Shown here: one piece after another, positions 54,101 through 61,955 of the stretch
How the letters are laid out: each line of letters opens with the position of its first letter
Numbering within the stretch: the first letter of the stretch is position 1
Assembly: GCA_018697195.1 (NCBI GenBank)
Contig: CM031878.1
Location: 9,941,351 to 10,005,350 of the forward strand
Length of the DNA stretch: 64,000 nucleotides
DNA from: Certhia americana
Taxonomy: Eukaryota; Chordata; Aves; Passeriformes; Certhiidae
Reading direction: 5' to 3'
Notes under the pieces: model-generated
The model's input: the letters and a program-made list of their open reading frames with translations, nothing else
What the model was told of the DNA's origin: nothing
Databases searched by the model: none
Position numbers and translations under genes: made by a program

Positions 54101-55471
54101 AGGAGCAGGACAGCCTCCTTCAGCTCAGCAAGCTTTTGCCATGGCTCAGCCGTCCTGAAAAGATAGGATGGGTGGCACGTCCTAACTGAGACAAACGTAC
54201 TTTCTCACATTTACTCAGCCTTCAGGATGTGCTTTTTGAACTGGGGATGAGATTTTGTTCCTCCCTTGTCCCGGTTTGCCTGACATGAGTGCTGCACTGC
54301 AGACCTTGGGGAAAGCCTCCTCTGGAGATACTTTTACAGTGGGAGTTCTCTTGTATCCCTGCTGTGGGACCAGCATCATCTGGACCACACAGAAAATAGG
54401 AGTGGTTCAGGGTTTCAGCTGCTGCTAAAAGGCAAGTGTCCAGGAGGGGTTGAATGTTTTCAGCTAAGGGTGCCACGATTGGATCCTGCCACACCTGGGT
54501 GGTTAGCAACATACCTGCTCCATCATTCCCTGACTCTTAGGTGGGGGAAGGAGGATTAACCTCTCCTGTGCATCTTTGCACAGGTTCTGCATTCTGTTTA
54601 TTAAAGAATGACTTTCCCACCTCACTGAGAAACAAAAAGCCTGAACTGTGATTTGCCAGCAGCAGGGATCCACTAAGCCCAGCTGGCTATTCCCAAAGTG
54701 CACATTGGTGGGCTCTTTGCAAAGCTGGTCCTTGACCCAGAAAAAGAGCAGCAGTGGGCACACAGAAACCTACCGTCCTCACAGGTCTCCCCTCCTTTGC
54801 CCAAGTTGCAGTGGCAGCGTGAGCCGCCCCGGTCGTAGTCGTTGATGCAAAAGCTGTCTGCAGAGCACAGGGCCTCGTCGCAGGACAGGTCAGAGAGGCG
54901 TGCTGCAGAGAACATGCTGCCCCTCCTCGCTGCCCACACTGTGGTTGCCCTCACTGTGGTTGAAGGTCGTGTGGTGGTAGGAGTGGAAGTAGTGGGTTCA
55001 GATGTGGTTGTAAGGACCCGTGACAAGAGCCTGGAACTAGACCCTGGAGTGACCTTAGTTTCTACCAGAAATTTTCTGTTGCCTCCTTTAATAGCAGGAA
55101 GGGGTCTGAGCTGAAAGGAAGTAAAGAAACACCAATTCAGTAGGACTAAAATGCTATGGGGAAATAATGAAATTTATACCTTTCAAGATACAAATCTGAG
55201 GCAACAAACTCATCCTCAATGAAGAAAAAGAAGTGACTACATTATTATATCTAGGCACTTAGTATCAGATATTAAACTTCCTAACAGGGCCAGACACTTT
55301 TAAATATCCAGACTATAAAGAAAACAGAAGTTCCAAAGAGAAATATGACATTTACCTCTTCTATATAAATGTCGTAGTCTGAATCATCAATACCAAATCC
55401 ATCACCTTCACCAGTCACTGTGTCAGTGATGTAACGATGCCCATAGCTTCCACTTCCTAACTCCTCAGAGC
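23983..55471 (-). CDS. EGFLAM: EGFLAM (pikachurin), C-terminal three quarters (16 spliced exons; 5' end outside window)
   Basis: Pikachurin is a secreted matrix protein of the photoreceptor ribbon synapse. It binds alpha-dystroglycan through its laminin G domains and also contacts GPR158/GPR179. Sixteen coding exons, from 55356-55471 down to 23983-24137, join in frame to about 777 residues. The human protein is ~1,017, so the missing ~240 residues are the signal peptide and two FN3 domains, coded beyond the right edge. Domains in order: Ser/Thr-rich linker, EGF1, LamG1, EGF2, LamG2, EGF3, LamG3. Each EGF has six cysteines, and the translation matches human EGFLAM from memory over most of its length (for example TEFEITFRP-like, [23 protein letters not shown]). 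No stop or frameshift was found. Confidence 0.97.
24601..24632. repeat. Imperfect palindrome (hairpin)
   Basis: TGTTTG (24601-24606) pairs with CAAACA (24627-24632). AGAGATT (24607-24613) pairs with AATCTCT (24618-24624). The loop is TACG, and GA is bulged on the 3' side. Thirteen base pairs in total, in an EGFLAM intron. Confidence 0.7.
25059..25089. repeat. Perfect 10-bp inverted repeat
   Basis: CTGACCTGCA at 25059-25068 and its exact reverse complement TGCAGGTCAG at 25080-25089, separated by 11 bases. Role unknown. Confidence 0.7.
25371..25474 (-). CDS. EGFLAM: EGFLAM exon: LamG3, fourth segment
   Basis: Acceptor TTTCAG, donor GTGAGT; 104 bases, phase 2 to 1. It encodes [20 protein letters not shown] followed by [13 protein letters not shown], the standard LamG stretch ending in the (N/L)YxGG turn completed by the next exon. 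Confidence 0.96.
26533..26616 (-). CDS. EGFLAM: EGFLAM exon: LamG3, third segment
   Basis: Acceptor AATTGCAG, donor GTAAGT; 84 bases, phase 2 to 2. It encodes [10 protein letters not shown] and [11 protein letters not shown]. The G-x-WH-x-V motif is diagnostic of laminin G domains. Confidence 0.96.
29139..29282 (-). CDS. EGFLAM: EGFLAM exon: LamG3, second segment
   Basis: Acceptor TTAAACAG, donor GTAAAT; 144 bases, phase 2 to 2. It encodes [20 protein letters not shown] and [20 protein letters not shown], matching human EGFLAM ([25 protein letters not shown]). Confidence 0.95.
30191..30269 (-). CDS. EGFLAM: EGFLAM exon: start of LamG3
   Basis: Acceptor ACTTCTCAG, donor GTAATG; 79 bases, phase 1 to 2. 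It encodes [20 protein letters not shown], the first strand of the third laminin G domain. Confidence 0.96.
33584..33602. repeat. Short CAGG tandem repeat
   Basis: About five units of GGCA/CAGG in an EGFLAM intron. Confidence 0.8.
34732..34912 (-). CDS. EGFLAM: EGFLAM exon: end of LamG2 and EGF3
   Basis: Acceptor AAACACATAG, donor GTAACA; 181 bases, phase 0 to 1. It begins [14 protein letters not shown], closing LamG2. It then encodes a calcium-independent EGF module, [14 protein letters not shown] through [14 protein letters not shown], with six cysteines. Reading beyond the donor as an open frame (to 34544) is intron. Confidence 0.96.
36572..36595. repeat. T homopolymer run
   Basis: Uninterrupted run of 24 T in an EGFLAM intron, reading as poly(A) on the EGFLAM sense strand. 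Confidence 0.9.
37117..37233 (-). CDS. EGFLAM: EGFLAM exon: LamG2, third segment
   Basis: Acceptor TTTCTTGCAG, donor GTGTGTG; 117 bases, phase 0 to 0. It encodes [20 protein letters not shown] and ends PFSGSIQK, matching human EGFLAM. IFIGGVP is the LamG turn. Confidence 0.96.
37461..37485. repeat. Short GAAA tract
   Basis: Run of GAAG/GAAA units in an EGFLAM intron. Confidence 0.8.
38778..38889 (-). CDS. EGFLAM: EGFLAM exon: LamG2, second segment
   Basis: Acceptor CCTTAAAACAG, donor GTGAGC; 112 bases, phase 2 to 0. It encodes [20 protein letters not shown] and GILQVDKQK, with the WHxLxVSR laminin G motif. Confidence 0.96.
41750..42200 (-). mobile_element. Old, degenerate CR1/L3-type LINE remnant
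   Basis: Reads as the reverse strand of an ancient CR1-like LINE. Successive phrases are recognisable: ATGACATAACCAGAATAGCAG, AGAACTATCCATGACAGCTC followed by CAGGATCTTTGTCT, TGCATTATTTTGCATTTGC, and AAATTTCATATTTCATTTTG. These occur in the same order in CR1-L3 copies of reptiles as I remember them. Highly diverged, with no open frame; borders vague. Lies in an EGFLAM intron. Confidence 0.55.
43127..43370 (-). CDS. EGFLAM: EGFLAM exon: start of LamG2
   Basis: Acceptor GATTTCCAG, donor GTAAAT; 244 bases, phase 1 to 2. It encodes [39 protein letters not shown] and EFRFDCGSG, with the classical LamG DGxLLY-like strand and first half of the fold. The residues upstream of the acceptor in the open frame are intron. 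Confidence 0.96.
44051..44176 (-). CDS. EGFLAM: EGFLAM exon: EGF2
   Basis: Acceptor CTGTGTTTAG, donor GTGAGTG; 126 bases, phase 1 to 1, so it is symmetric and can be skipped without a frameshift. It encodes [18 protein letters not shown] and [18 protein letters not shown]. Seven cysteines are present: the six EGF ones and an extra first one that probably pairs with LamG1. The exon itself opens with GTGAGTG, so the joined exon 5' edge rebuilds a donor-like sequence. Confidence 0.96.
45345..45400 (-). mobile_element. Possible CR1 3'-end scrap
   Basis: AGGTCATCTGGTACAACCAC resembles the reverse complement of the conserved CR1 terminus. It is short and diverged, with no flanking CR1 body recognised. 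Confidence 0.35.
47642..47831 (-). CDS. EGFLAM: EGFLAM exon: end of LamG1
   Basis: Acceptor CTCCCTTCAG, donor GTGAGT; 190 bases, phase 0 to 1. It encodes [40 protein letters not shown] and [18 protein letters not shown], nearly the human sequence. Confidence 0.97.
49697..49841 (-). CDS. EGFLAM: EGFLAM exon: LamG1, third segment
   Basis: Acceptor CATGCTCAG, donor GTTGGT (weak at +3 to +5); 145 bases, phase 2 to 0. It encodes [29 protein letters not shown] and NAPVTGKSQ, with the WHxV motif. A stronger-looking GTAATC lies five bases further on but would break the frame into the next exon. Confidence 0.95.
50906..51006 (-). CDS. EGFLAM: EGFLAM exon: LamG1, second segment
   Basis: Acceptor ATGATTGCAG, donor GTAAAG; 101 bases, phase 0 to 2. 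It encodes [20 protein letters not shown] and [14 protein letters not shown], essentially the human sequence. The DGLLLYCG strand is the laminin G hallmark. Confidence 0.97.
52225..52325 (-). CDS. EGFLAM: EGFLAM exon: start of LamG1
   Basis: Acceptor GCCTTTCAG, donor GTAAGT; 101 bases, phase 1 to 0. It encodes [20 protein letters not shown] and [12 protein letters not shown], matching human (YPQFxGxSYxTFEPL). Confidence 0.96.
54774..55110 (-). CDS. EGFLAM: EGFLAM exon: Ser/Thr-rich linker and EGF1
   Basis: Acceptor ACTTCCTTTCAG, donor GTAGGT; 337 bases, phase 0 to 1. It starts [20 protein letters not shown], followed by a mucin-like run ([19 protein letters not shown]) likely to be O-glycosylated. 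An EGF module follows with six cysteines, [13 protein letters not shown] through [13 protein letters not shown]. Confidence 0.94.
55356..55471 (-). CDS. EGFLAM: EGFLAM exon: acidic linker after the FN3 domains
   Basis: Acceptor TGTCTTTTCAG, donor GTAAATG; 116 bases, phase 1 to 0. It encodes [20 protein letters not shown] followed by [15 protein letters not shown], an acidic, Tyr-containing linker. It is joined in frame to the next exon. Less conserved, so the call rests on frame, splice sites and position. Confidence 0.88.
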
Positions 55472-56057
55472 CTGAAAAGACATAACTGGCATATTCAGTT
55501 CATATAGTTTTTTCTCTTTGCACACAACAATTCAGATCTTACCACCATTCATAACACTTAAATCTGAAGTGATGCTAAAGTTCATCCTGTACAGACAATG
55601 CAAGTGTCAGTCTGGAGATGGCAGATGCTGTCCAAGTGATATAAACACAACTTAAAACAAAGTGAAGACCTTCATTTAATCACTTACTAGGTGATTAAAC
55701 AAATAAAGCAGGCAAAGCTCTGTTCTCCCTTTGCAAATTGACCTGTATTCATCATTTTTTCCAGGACAAAGGTTTCAGACTTTTTTTGGCATGGACAACA
55801 TTTTAATGACTGAATTGTTTCTAAGTCAAACTTTTCCCTTTAGGAAATACAGTCTTGTATCTGCCTTACTGAAACAGTAAAAGAGGCAATAAAAAGGAAC
55901 AGCAAAAGAGATGTACACAGGTAAGATACACTCTATTTAGGATTTAATCTATCTCCACTGACTCCAAATCTCCTGAAATGTGTCCTATGTGTATTCTTAG
56001 ACTATTTTTTAAAATAAAATTCAGCACCTTGAAACAAGAAACGTGTATCAACATCTT

Positions 56058-56262
56058 CATCCAGAGGGTGGTTGGACACTGGAACAGGCTCCCCAGGGAA
56101 GTGGTCACAGCACCAAGCCTGGCAGAGCTCAAGAAGCACTTGGACAATTCTCTCAGGCACAGGTGGGATTACTGGGGCTGTTCTGTGCAGGGCCAGAAGT
56201 TGGACTCAATGATCCTTGTTGGTCCCTTCTAACCCAGGATTTTCCATGATTCTATGACCATG
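56058..56262 (+). mobile_element. CR1 LINE 3' fragment
   Basis: Frame fragments read NRLPREVVTAPSLAELKKHL, the C-terminal remnant of CR1 ORF2. The copy ends with TTGGACTCAATGATC followed by the terminal GATTCTATGA, the CR1 3' signature, in + orientation. Confidence 0.92.
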
Positions 56263-57343
56263 TGTTTTTCATATATATAATCTACTTCTGCCACTTCCCA
56301 GAGTGCTGAACTGTGCTCTGGAGGACTCTGGGCTGGGAACGGACAGTTTAAACAGTAAGGGCATCCTCATTTCTATTTCATAGAAAGTATCTGTATACTT
56401 TTCTGCACCTTACATAGCAAATTCTGCCTAAACAATGATTTGCACTTTTTAGCTACTAAAATTCACCAGGTCATGAAGAAATATAGTAAAAGCAACCAAA
56501 TCATTACAGTTAGTTGTCATTTCAGCAAGGCTGAGAACAGATATTTTTAAACCATTAAAACAACAGACTCATATAGCTGCCTTTTCCATACAGTATTTTC
56601 CCATCACTTAAAAACAGCATAAACAACCTTCAGTTTACAAAGTCTCTGTACTGAGCGGAGTGTACTTACCTAAATCATCTTATACTCTCTCCTCCTTTGC
56701 TGTGATTGCAACCCTGGCAGGCAGTTATAAAATCTAACATATGTGCACCAGAGATGAACGTGTGCCCTGGCTGACAAGCTGGCCACACTCCACATGCTCT
56801 GCAGGGGTTACTTATCAATGGGCTTTGCACATTACATCAGCATACAGAATAAATTAGAAGCAAATGAATAGAGGTAATGAGGCATATGCACTTGCAACCA
56901 AGAAAGTATCCTGGACTGGGACAGAATGTGTCTAAGTCTTTCCACCCTAACATGTATCTAACATCTGTAAATAATACATTTCATCTTGTACATTAAACAG
57001 AAGTATTCAGCACTGAGTTCTACCAAATGAGCTAAGCAGAGATCTCTGCTCTATGGCTGGATAACAAGATGAGGCAAACAGGACAAACTACATCCAGGTT
57101 ATTTCTGTTACTGACAGGCAAAGGATTACTGTTAGGGAATCAGCCTGCACATTTAGGAACTGGACCCAGTCCTGCAACCACTGGAATGAATTTCACCATG
57201 CTGAAAACAATAAGGATTATCAAAATGTAAACAAAACTTCTTACTCCTAGTATTCACTTTTATACTCATTAAGGTTAATCACCATCTGGAATTATTTTTA
57301 CTCCAGGTAGGAAGCTAGGGAGACTAAAGCAGGAACTAGAGCA

Positions 57344-57430
57344 TAGTAGAGTAGAGTGGAGTAGAGTAGAGTAGAGTAGAGTAGAGTAGAGTAGAGTAGA
57401 GTAGAGTAGAGTAGAGTAGAGTAGAGTAGA
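57344..57430. repeat. Pentanucleotide microsatellite (GTAGA)n
   Basis: About 17 uninterrupted units of GTAGA except for one GTGGA near the left end. It directly abuts a short CR1-like tip on its right. Confidence 0.95.
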
Positions 57431-57475
57431 AAATGATTCAGCTGGAAGGAACCTACAATGATCATCTAGTCAAGC
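57431..57475 (-). mobile_element. CR1 3'-end tip next to the microsatellite
   Basis: ATGATTCAGCTGGAAGGAAC followed by ATGATCATCTAGTCAAGCTG is the reverse complement of the CR1 end. CR1 copies finish in short tandem repeats, so the GTAGA array may have grown from its tail. Confidence 0.55.
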
Positions 57476-57584
57476 TGCATCTTCTACCCATTGCTGCATC
57501 AGAATCCCCTTCTTTGGTAACAGTGATTCTGTAAGACATGCATTTCTACAAAACAGTTTCAGTGGGTAAAACCATGAATATATG

Positions 57585-58637
57585 CATTACAAATATGATT
57601 TCCAGTTGGATTGGTTTTGCATTGCCTGGTTTTGGTAGCAGGGTGGGATTACAGAGGTGGCTTCTGTGAGAAGCTGCCAGAAGCTTCTTCCATATCCAGC
57701 AAAGTCAATCCCTGGTGGTTCCAAAGATGGATGTGCCACTGGCCAAGGCTGGGCTAATCAGAGATGGTGGTAACACCTTTGTGAGAATGCATTTAAGAAG
57801 AAATCAAACCAAAGCTTGTGGTGCAGTTTTAATTCCTGACAGACAAGAGTAGGAGGTAAGAACACATGAAAAGAACAACATGCAGACACCAGGTCAGTGA
57901 AGGAGGAGGGGCAGGAGATGCTCCAGGGGCCAGAGCACAGATTCCCCTGCAGCCCCTGGTGCAGCCCCTGGTGAGGCAGCTGTGCCCCTGCAGCCCTGGA
58001 AGGTCCACAGGGATGCAGAGATCCACCTGCAGCCTCTGGAGGAGCCCATGCCAGAGCAGGTGGGTGCCTGAGAGGAGCTGTGAGCGTGGGAGACCTGTGG
58101 GAAGAGGGCCCTGCTCCCAGGCTAGAGCAGCCTGTCCTTGAAGGACTGCACCCCACGGAAGAGTGACCCACTCTGCAGCTGTTTGAGGGGTGCTGTTGTC
58201 CATGGGATGGACTCACATTGGAGAAGATCATGGAGAAATGTCTCCTGTGGGAGGGACCCTATGGTGCAGCAGGGGAATGACTCCTCTCCCTCAGCAGCGA
58301 GAGAAGCCCCAGGTGATGGATGAACTGACCACAACCCCCATTGCCCGTCTCCTTGCACTGCTGGGGTAGGAGGTAGAGCTGGGAAGGAAGGAAAGGTGGA
58401 GGAAGGTGTTTTAAAGGGTTTATTTGTCTTCTCATTATCCTGCTCTGATTTTTTTAGTAAAAATTCACTTCATATCTCTAAGTTGAGCCTCTTTTGCCCA
58501 TGATGATACTTGAGCGATCTCTCCTGGTCCTTATCTCAACCCATGTACCCTTTGTTAAATTTTCCCTTCTGATGTGAAGAGGAAGGAGAAAGTGGCTTTT
58601 TTGAGGGCCTGGCATCTGGCCCAGGTTAACCCAGTCT
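57585..58637 (+). mobile_element. Avian endogenous-retrovirus LTR, probably solo
   Basis: The sequence follows a long bird LTR that I recognise phrase by phrase: GTGGCTTCTGTGAGAAGCTG, the degenerate repeats around GCCTGTCCTTGAAGGACTGC, GATGAACTGACCACAACCCC, TTATCCTGCTCTGATTTTTT, and TGATCTCTC-type sequence close to CTTATCTCAACCCATG. It ends TCTGGCCCAGGTTAACCCAG. Family naming (ERVL-like) is from memory and uncertain. Long open frames on both strands (for example 57758-58231) are by-products of its GC-rich repeats. No matching second LTR is visible. Confidence 0.8.
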
Positions 58638-58939
58638 TCTTACTGGAGAATGTGGGCAATCATGAAGACTTTGAGATAAGGATACTAGCTGGGAGAAGTA
58701 ATGGGCAAAACAAATACTAAAATGTGTTGCATTATAGAGCAGAATGATGATGGGGAATTTTTCTTGTGATTGTGGTGAAGGATCAAGGAGTGGATTTTGT
58801 GTAAATTGTTTATTTTTGTACTGTGTTGTGATGATTTTCTTTTGGTTTAAGTGCTGGGATTTTTTTTAAAGCTCCCCACAAAAGGACACCTATTGGCAAT
58901 ACCATGCACAATATCTTTTTAGTATCACATACAATGTCC

Positions 58940-59694
58940 TTACTTCTGCCTTGATTCAGACTTAGATGTAGAAGCTCTCAATGAAGAACGCCAGCTCCTT
59001 TTCACTTCAAGCGTTCACTTTCAATCTACTGCTGGCATTTCTCATTGGCTTCCTTCATTCTCTTGGTCAAGAGCTTCATATTCTGCTGTTTCCTCCTTGT
59101 TCTTTTGAGTGCACTGATTCTTCAGAGCAATATGCCTGCACTTGTGCTGCAGCACTCAAGGAGTCCCTAGCCACTGGATCTTAGGAGCCTTGGTTCTGGA
59201 TTTCTTGTCCCCCTTGTTCAGAGGCTTTCTCACAACATACTGGGAACATCCTCCTTCTTAGACAGGTTGAACAGCTTGCAGATTCTGCTGGTCCTCTTGG
59301 GACGAAGACAACAGAGTTGTGTCAGTCAGCCCTGGAATGCTCTTTCCACACCTTTTCACTATGACAGAGTTCAGGACACTCAAGTTTGCATCAACAATGC
59401 AACAAAGCAAATAACTTTGTGCTTTCTCTCTCTTCTGTTCCTCTGGGAGGTTAGCAGGAATGGCCCCTGCTGAGCAGAAGGCAGACTCATCTGTGAGGCT
59501 GGACACCTTGCTTCACGGAGAGCCTTTCTCATTGCCAGCACTGATCTGGACAACATACCCCTCCCACTCCTCACCTAGGGAATCAGCCAGGATCTCTGTG
59601 GCCATTTATTGTAAAATATTCTTAGCTTGCACCCATCATCCACTTCAATGAGTTTTTGGCAGCCAGTTGCTGGGAAATAGATGTTCAGCCTCAT
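58940..59694 (-). pseudogene. RPS6: RPS6 processed pseudogene, nearly full length (copy A)
   Basis: Intron-less copy of ribosomal protein S6 (40S subunit). It runs from an ATG at 59694-59692 ([20 protein letters not shown]) to a TAA at 58942-58940 after SLRASTSKSES. Its span of 755 bases is close to the 750-base human coding sequence. Middle stretches read [24 protein letters not shown] and IPGLTDTT. Frameshifts and stops break it: an AATAAATGG stop replaces the codon before the conserved MATE stretch, a TGA follows the GNEK stretch, and the middle changes frame. No poly(A) tail follows the stop directly; A8 occurs only about 70 bases further on. It lies in the EGFLAM intron on the same strand. 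Confidence 0.93.
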
Positions 59695-59766
59695 CGTGCT
59701 CACGCCTTGATACTGCTGGAAAGGGCAGCACTAACTCAGCTCCCAGCATTCGCAGCAATTTTCAGA
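59695..59766 (-). other. Leader shared by both RPS6 copies
   Basis: About 70 bases upstream of the copy A start codon are alignable with the same position before copy B (61838-61909). Both contain GCTGGGAG(C/T)TGAGTTAGTGC and a G-rich GGCGT(G/A)AGCA just before the ATG. It ends where the CR1 copy begins. Confidence 0.75.
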
Positions 59767-60382
59767 TCACTGAATCACAGCATCACAGAACTAGGTTGGA
59801 AAAGACCTTTGAAATCATCAAGTCCAGCCTATGACCTAATGCCACCTTATCAACTAAACCACAGCTGTGTGCCACAGCCAGTCTTTTTTTAAACATGTCC
59901 AGGGATGGTGACTCCACCACCTCCCTGGGCAGATGATTCCAGTACCCAATCACTCTTTAAGTGAAGTGTCTAGCCTAAACCTCCCCTGGTGAAGCTTAAG
60001 CTTTGTGTCTTCTTGTCCTGTCAGGCTGTCAGTGGGCACCTAGGAGAAAAGACTGACCCACCACTGACTAAAACCTCTTTTCAGGGAGTTGTAGACAGTG
60101 ATAAGATTTCCTCTGAGCCTCCTTTTCTCCAGGCTAAACACAGCTCCCTCAGTCGTTCCTCACAGGGCTTGTATTCCCAGCCCCTCTACAGCCTTGTTGC
60201 CTCCTCTGGATGTGCTCCAGAGTCTCAACATCCTTCCCAAACTGAGGGGAACAGAACTGCACACAGCACTCAAGGTGTGGCCTCACCAGTGCCAAAGAAT
60301 GCCCTCCCTGCTCCTGCTGGCCACACTACTCCTGATCCAGGCCAGGAAGCCCTTGGCCTTCTTGGTCACCAGGGCCCACTAA
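59767..60382 (-). mobile_element. CR1 LINE, 5'-truncated
   Basis: Left edge is the CR1 3' end in reverse (GAATCACAGCATCACAGAAC, then GGTTGGAAAAGACCTTTGAA). The body contains the reverse-strand motifs CTCCTTTTCTCCAGGCTAAA and CTGCACACAGCACTCAAGG. It seems to have inserted right upstream of the RPS6 copy A leader. Confidence 0.93.
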
Positions 60383-60896
60383 ACACTGTTTGCAAGATTT
60401 CATTAATACATAATTAATGAAAAATACATAAAATTCCCATAAATTTCCATGCATTTTCAGAGAACTTTTTGGGATATTCCAATTTTGCCCCCACTCCCCA
60501 CTCACCTTCTGGAGGTGGTTCTGAGAGGTTTTTTTCTCAGTACTGATCTTTAAATTTTGGAATGAATACCAATAATCTGGGAGAAAGCCAACAGGGTATC
60601 AGCTCCGTCTCAGGCATTGTTTGGAAGCTCACCACTTCCCCCACACTCCCAATATTTCTATCACATGTTGGAGTGGGAAGAGAGATCAGTTCCCCCCTCC
60701 CCAACATGTCTAAACTTTTCATGCAACAGTATGCATTCTGATTAAAAGACACAGCAATTTGCCATGTGCCTTTTCTTCAGAAAGCTTTATTTCATTTTCC
60801 AACATTAGCAAAATTTTCAAAAGACTCTCTGTCCTTTGTAACTTAGTTCTCTTGCAGGGTGTGGTATCATCACCAGCAGCTCTGCTCCATCATATG
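60383..60896. other. Unassigned sequence between CR1 and the Gag-like frame
   Basis: Contains an AT-rich stretch (60395-60440) and, on the minus strand, GAAATAAAGC at about 60785-60794, a possible poly(A) signal of the retrovirus-like unit. Not otherwise recognised. Confidence 0.5.
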
Positions 60897-61136
60897 CTAA
60901 TGCCTTAAAAAAGAGCAGGCCTCATGGTGGTTATCTGAGAGTGGCTCCAATTCGTCATCCCCCTCCTCCAAGGTGTGAAGGGAGGTAGCATCAGTGACAT
61001 TACAGCCTGGGATCCCTGCCTTCCTCTCTGCCTCCTCATCTATTACAGGTGGACAGAGTTCAGGGTATGGAGACAAGTCTGGCTTTGGTGCAAACTCTTC
61101 CCTGGGAGTGAGGTCATGTTCAGGGTGGCCCAGCAC
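60897..61136 (-). pseudogene. Retroviral Gag-like open-frame remnant
   Basis: A 79-codon open frame with an acidic, proline- and tyrosine-containing composition (FAPKPDLSPYPELCPP, LEEGDDELEPLSD). This resembles the spacer region after the matrix domain in betaretrovirus-like Gag proteins. No capsid or nucleocapsid motif follows, and upstream frames are broken. The Gag reading rests on composition and on the LTR-like sequence upstream, not on a family motif. It could also be some other repeat. Confidence 0.35.
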
Positions 61137-61694
61137 TGTCCCACATTGGCATGCATGCTTCCCCCAGAGATGTGAATTTGCTTTTCTATAGGCCTTCAGC
61201 TCTGCACAAACTGGTTTAACATGTTTCTGGGGTTCTGGGCTAGATGCTTTTGGGCTATAAGCTCTGCCTCAGCCCTGAAGGCAAGCTGTTGTTTCAGCCT
61301 TCAAGGCAATTTCACCTTTATCAGCTCTTCAGCAAAAATGTTCTTCTCTTTTTGGGGTAGCCATTTCAGACTCCCTTTTTATCTCTTTTCTGACAGCCAT
61401 CTTAGATTGGCCATGTGCTCCATGGGCAACCATCTTAGACTGACCACATGCTGCTGGACAGGTGATTTCTTTTCCCCCTTTGTGAAAGTTCCAATCCTCT
61501 CAGCTGCTACCTGCAGTTTTTACCAGTTATTTCTCAGAAACAAGCTTTATAAGTGTGCAACAACTTCATTTGGAAAGCAGTTCAGGTAATCCCTTGATCT
61601 TACTGCTGGGGAACACCAGTTTTAACCAAAATATTTCTCACCTTATACTGCAGCCAGCAGTTATCTCTACACAAAACAACCCTGCCTAAACTCA
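61137..61694 (-). other. Stretch between RPS6 copy B and the Gag-like frame
   Basis: Contains an internal imperfect tandem duplication (two AAGATGG-centred units near 61400-61445, reading CATCTTAGATTGGCCATGTG and CATCTTAGACTGACCACATG on the + strand). Frames are broken. May be leader or early gag of the retrovirus-like unit. Confidence 0.4.
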
Positions 61695-61837
61695 ATACCC
61701 CTTCCACTCCTCACCAAGGGAATCACCCAGGACCTCTGTGGCCATTTATTTCTCATAAAATGTTCTTAGCTTGTACCCATCATCCACTTCAATGGCTTCT
61801 GGCAGCCTGTGGCTGGGAAATATATATTCAGCTTCAT
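61695..61837 (-). pseudogene. RPS6: RPS6 pseudogene fragment (copy B, first ~47 codons)
   Basis: Starts ATG at 61837-61835 ([14 protein letters not shown]), then loses a base before the IEVDD region and carries GAAATAAATGGCC, a TAA stop at the same place as copy A. Similarity stops abruptly at GAGTGGAAGGGGTAT, after the GEEW(K)GY codons. What follows is not RPS6. Same strand as copy A, 2.1 kb away. Confidence 0.88.
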
Positions 61838-61933
61838 CCTGCTTACGCCTCAAAGCCATGGGGACAGCACTAACTCAACTCCCAGCATTTGCAGCAATTT
61901 CAGCTCCCTGAACACTGTTGCTTTTAAGTCAAG

Positions 61934-61951
61934 TCCATGCTAGTGTCACCA
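61934..61951 (-). other. Putative retroviral primer binding site (tRNA-Trp-like)
   Basis: The minus strand reads TGGTGACACTAGCATGGA. It starts like the tRNA-Trp primer site of avian retroviruses (TGGTGAC), then diverges. Just before it is CTGCA plus a few T/G bases, as at an LTR end. Confidence 0.4.
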
Positions 61952-61955
61952 AAAC

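Larger units (their letters stand above)
43371..54773 (-). other. EGFLAM introns through LamG1 and EGF2
   Basis: Introns 43371-44050, 44177-47641, 47832-49696, 49842-50905, 51007-52224 and 52326-54773. All are GT-AG. A short stretch near 45345-45400 (AGGTCATCTGGTACAACCAC) resembles a minus-strand CR1 3' end but is too short to be sure. Nothing else recognised. Confidence 0.7.

Noticed and set aside
57758..58231. 157- and 124-codon frames on the minus strand
   Set aside because: They run antisense through the GC-rich repeats of an LTR; no protein family recognised.
58940..59694. Functional RPS6 gene
   Set aside because: No introns, several frameshifts and stops; a pseudogene.
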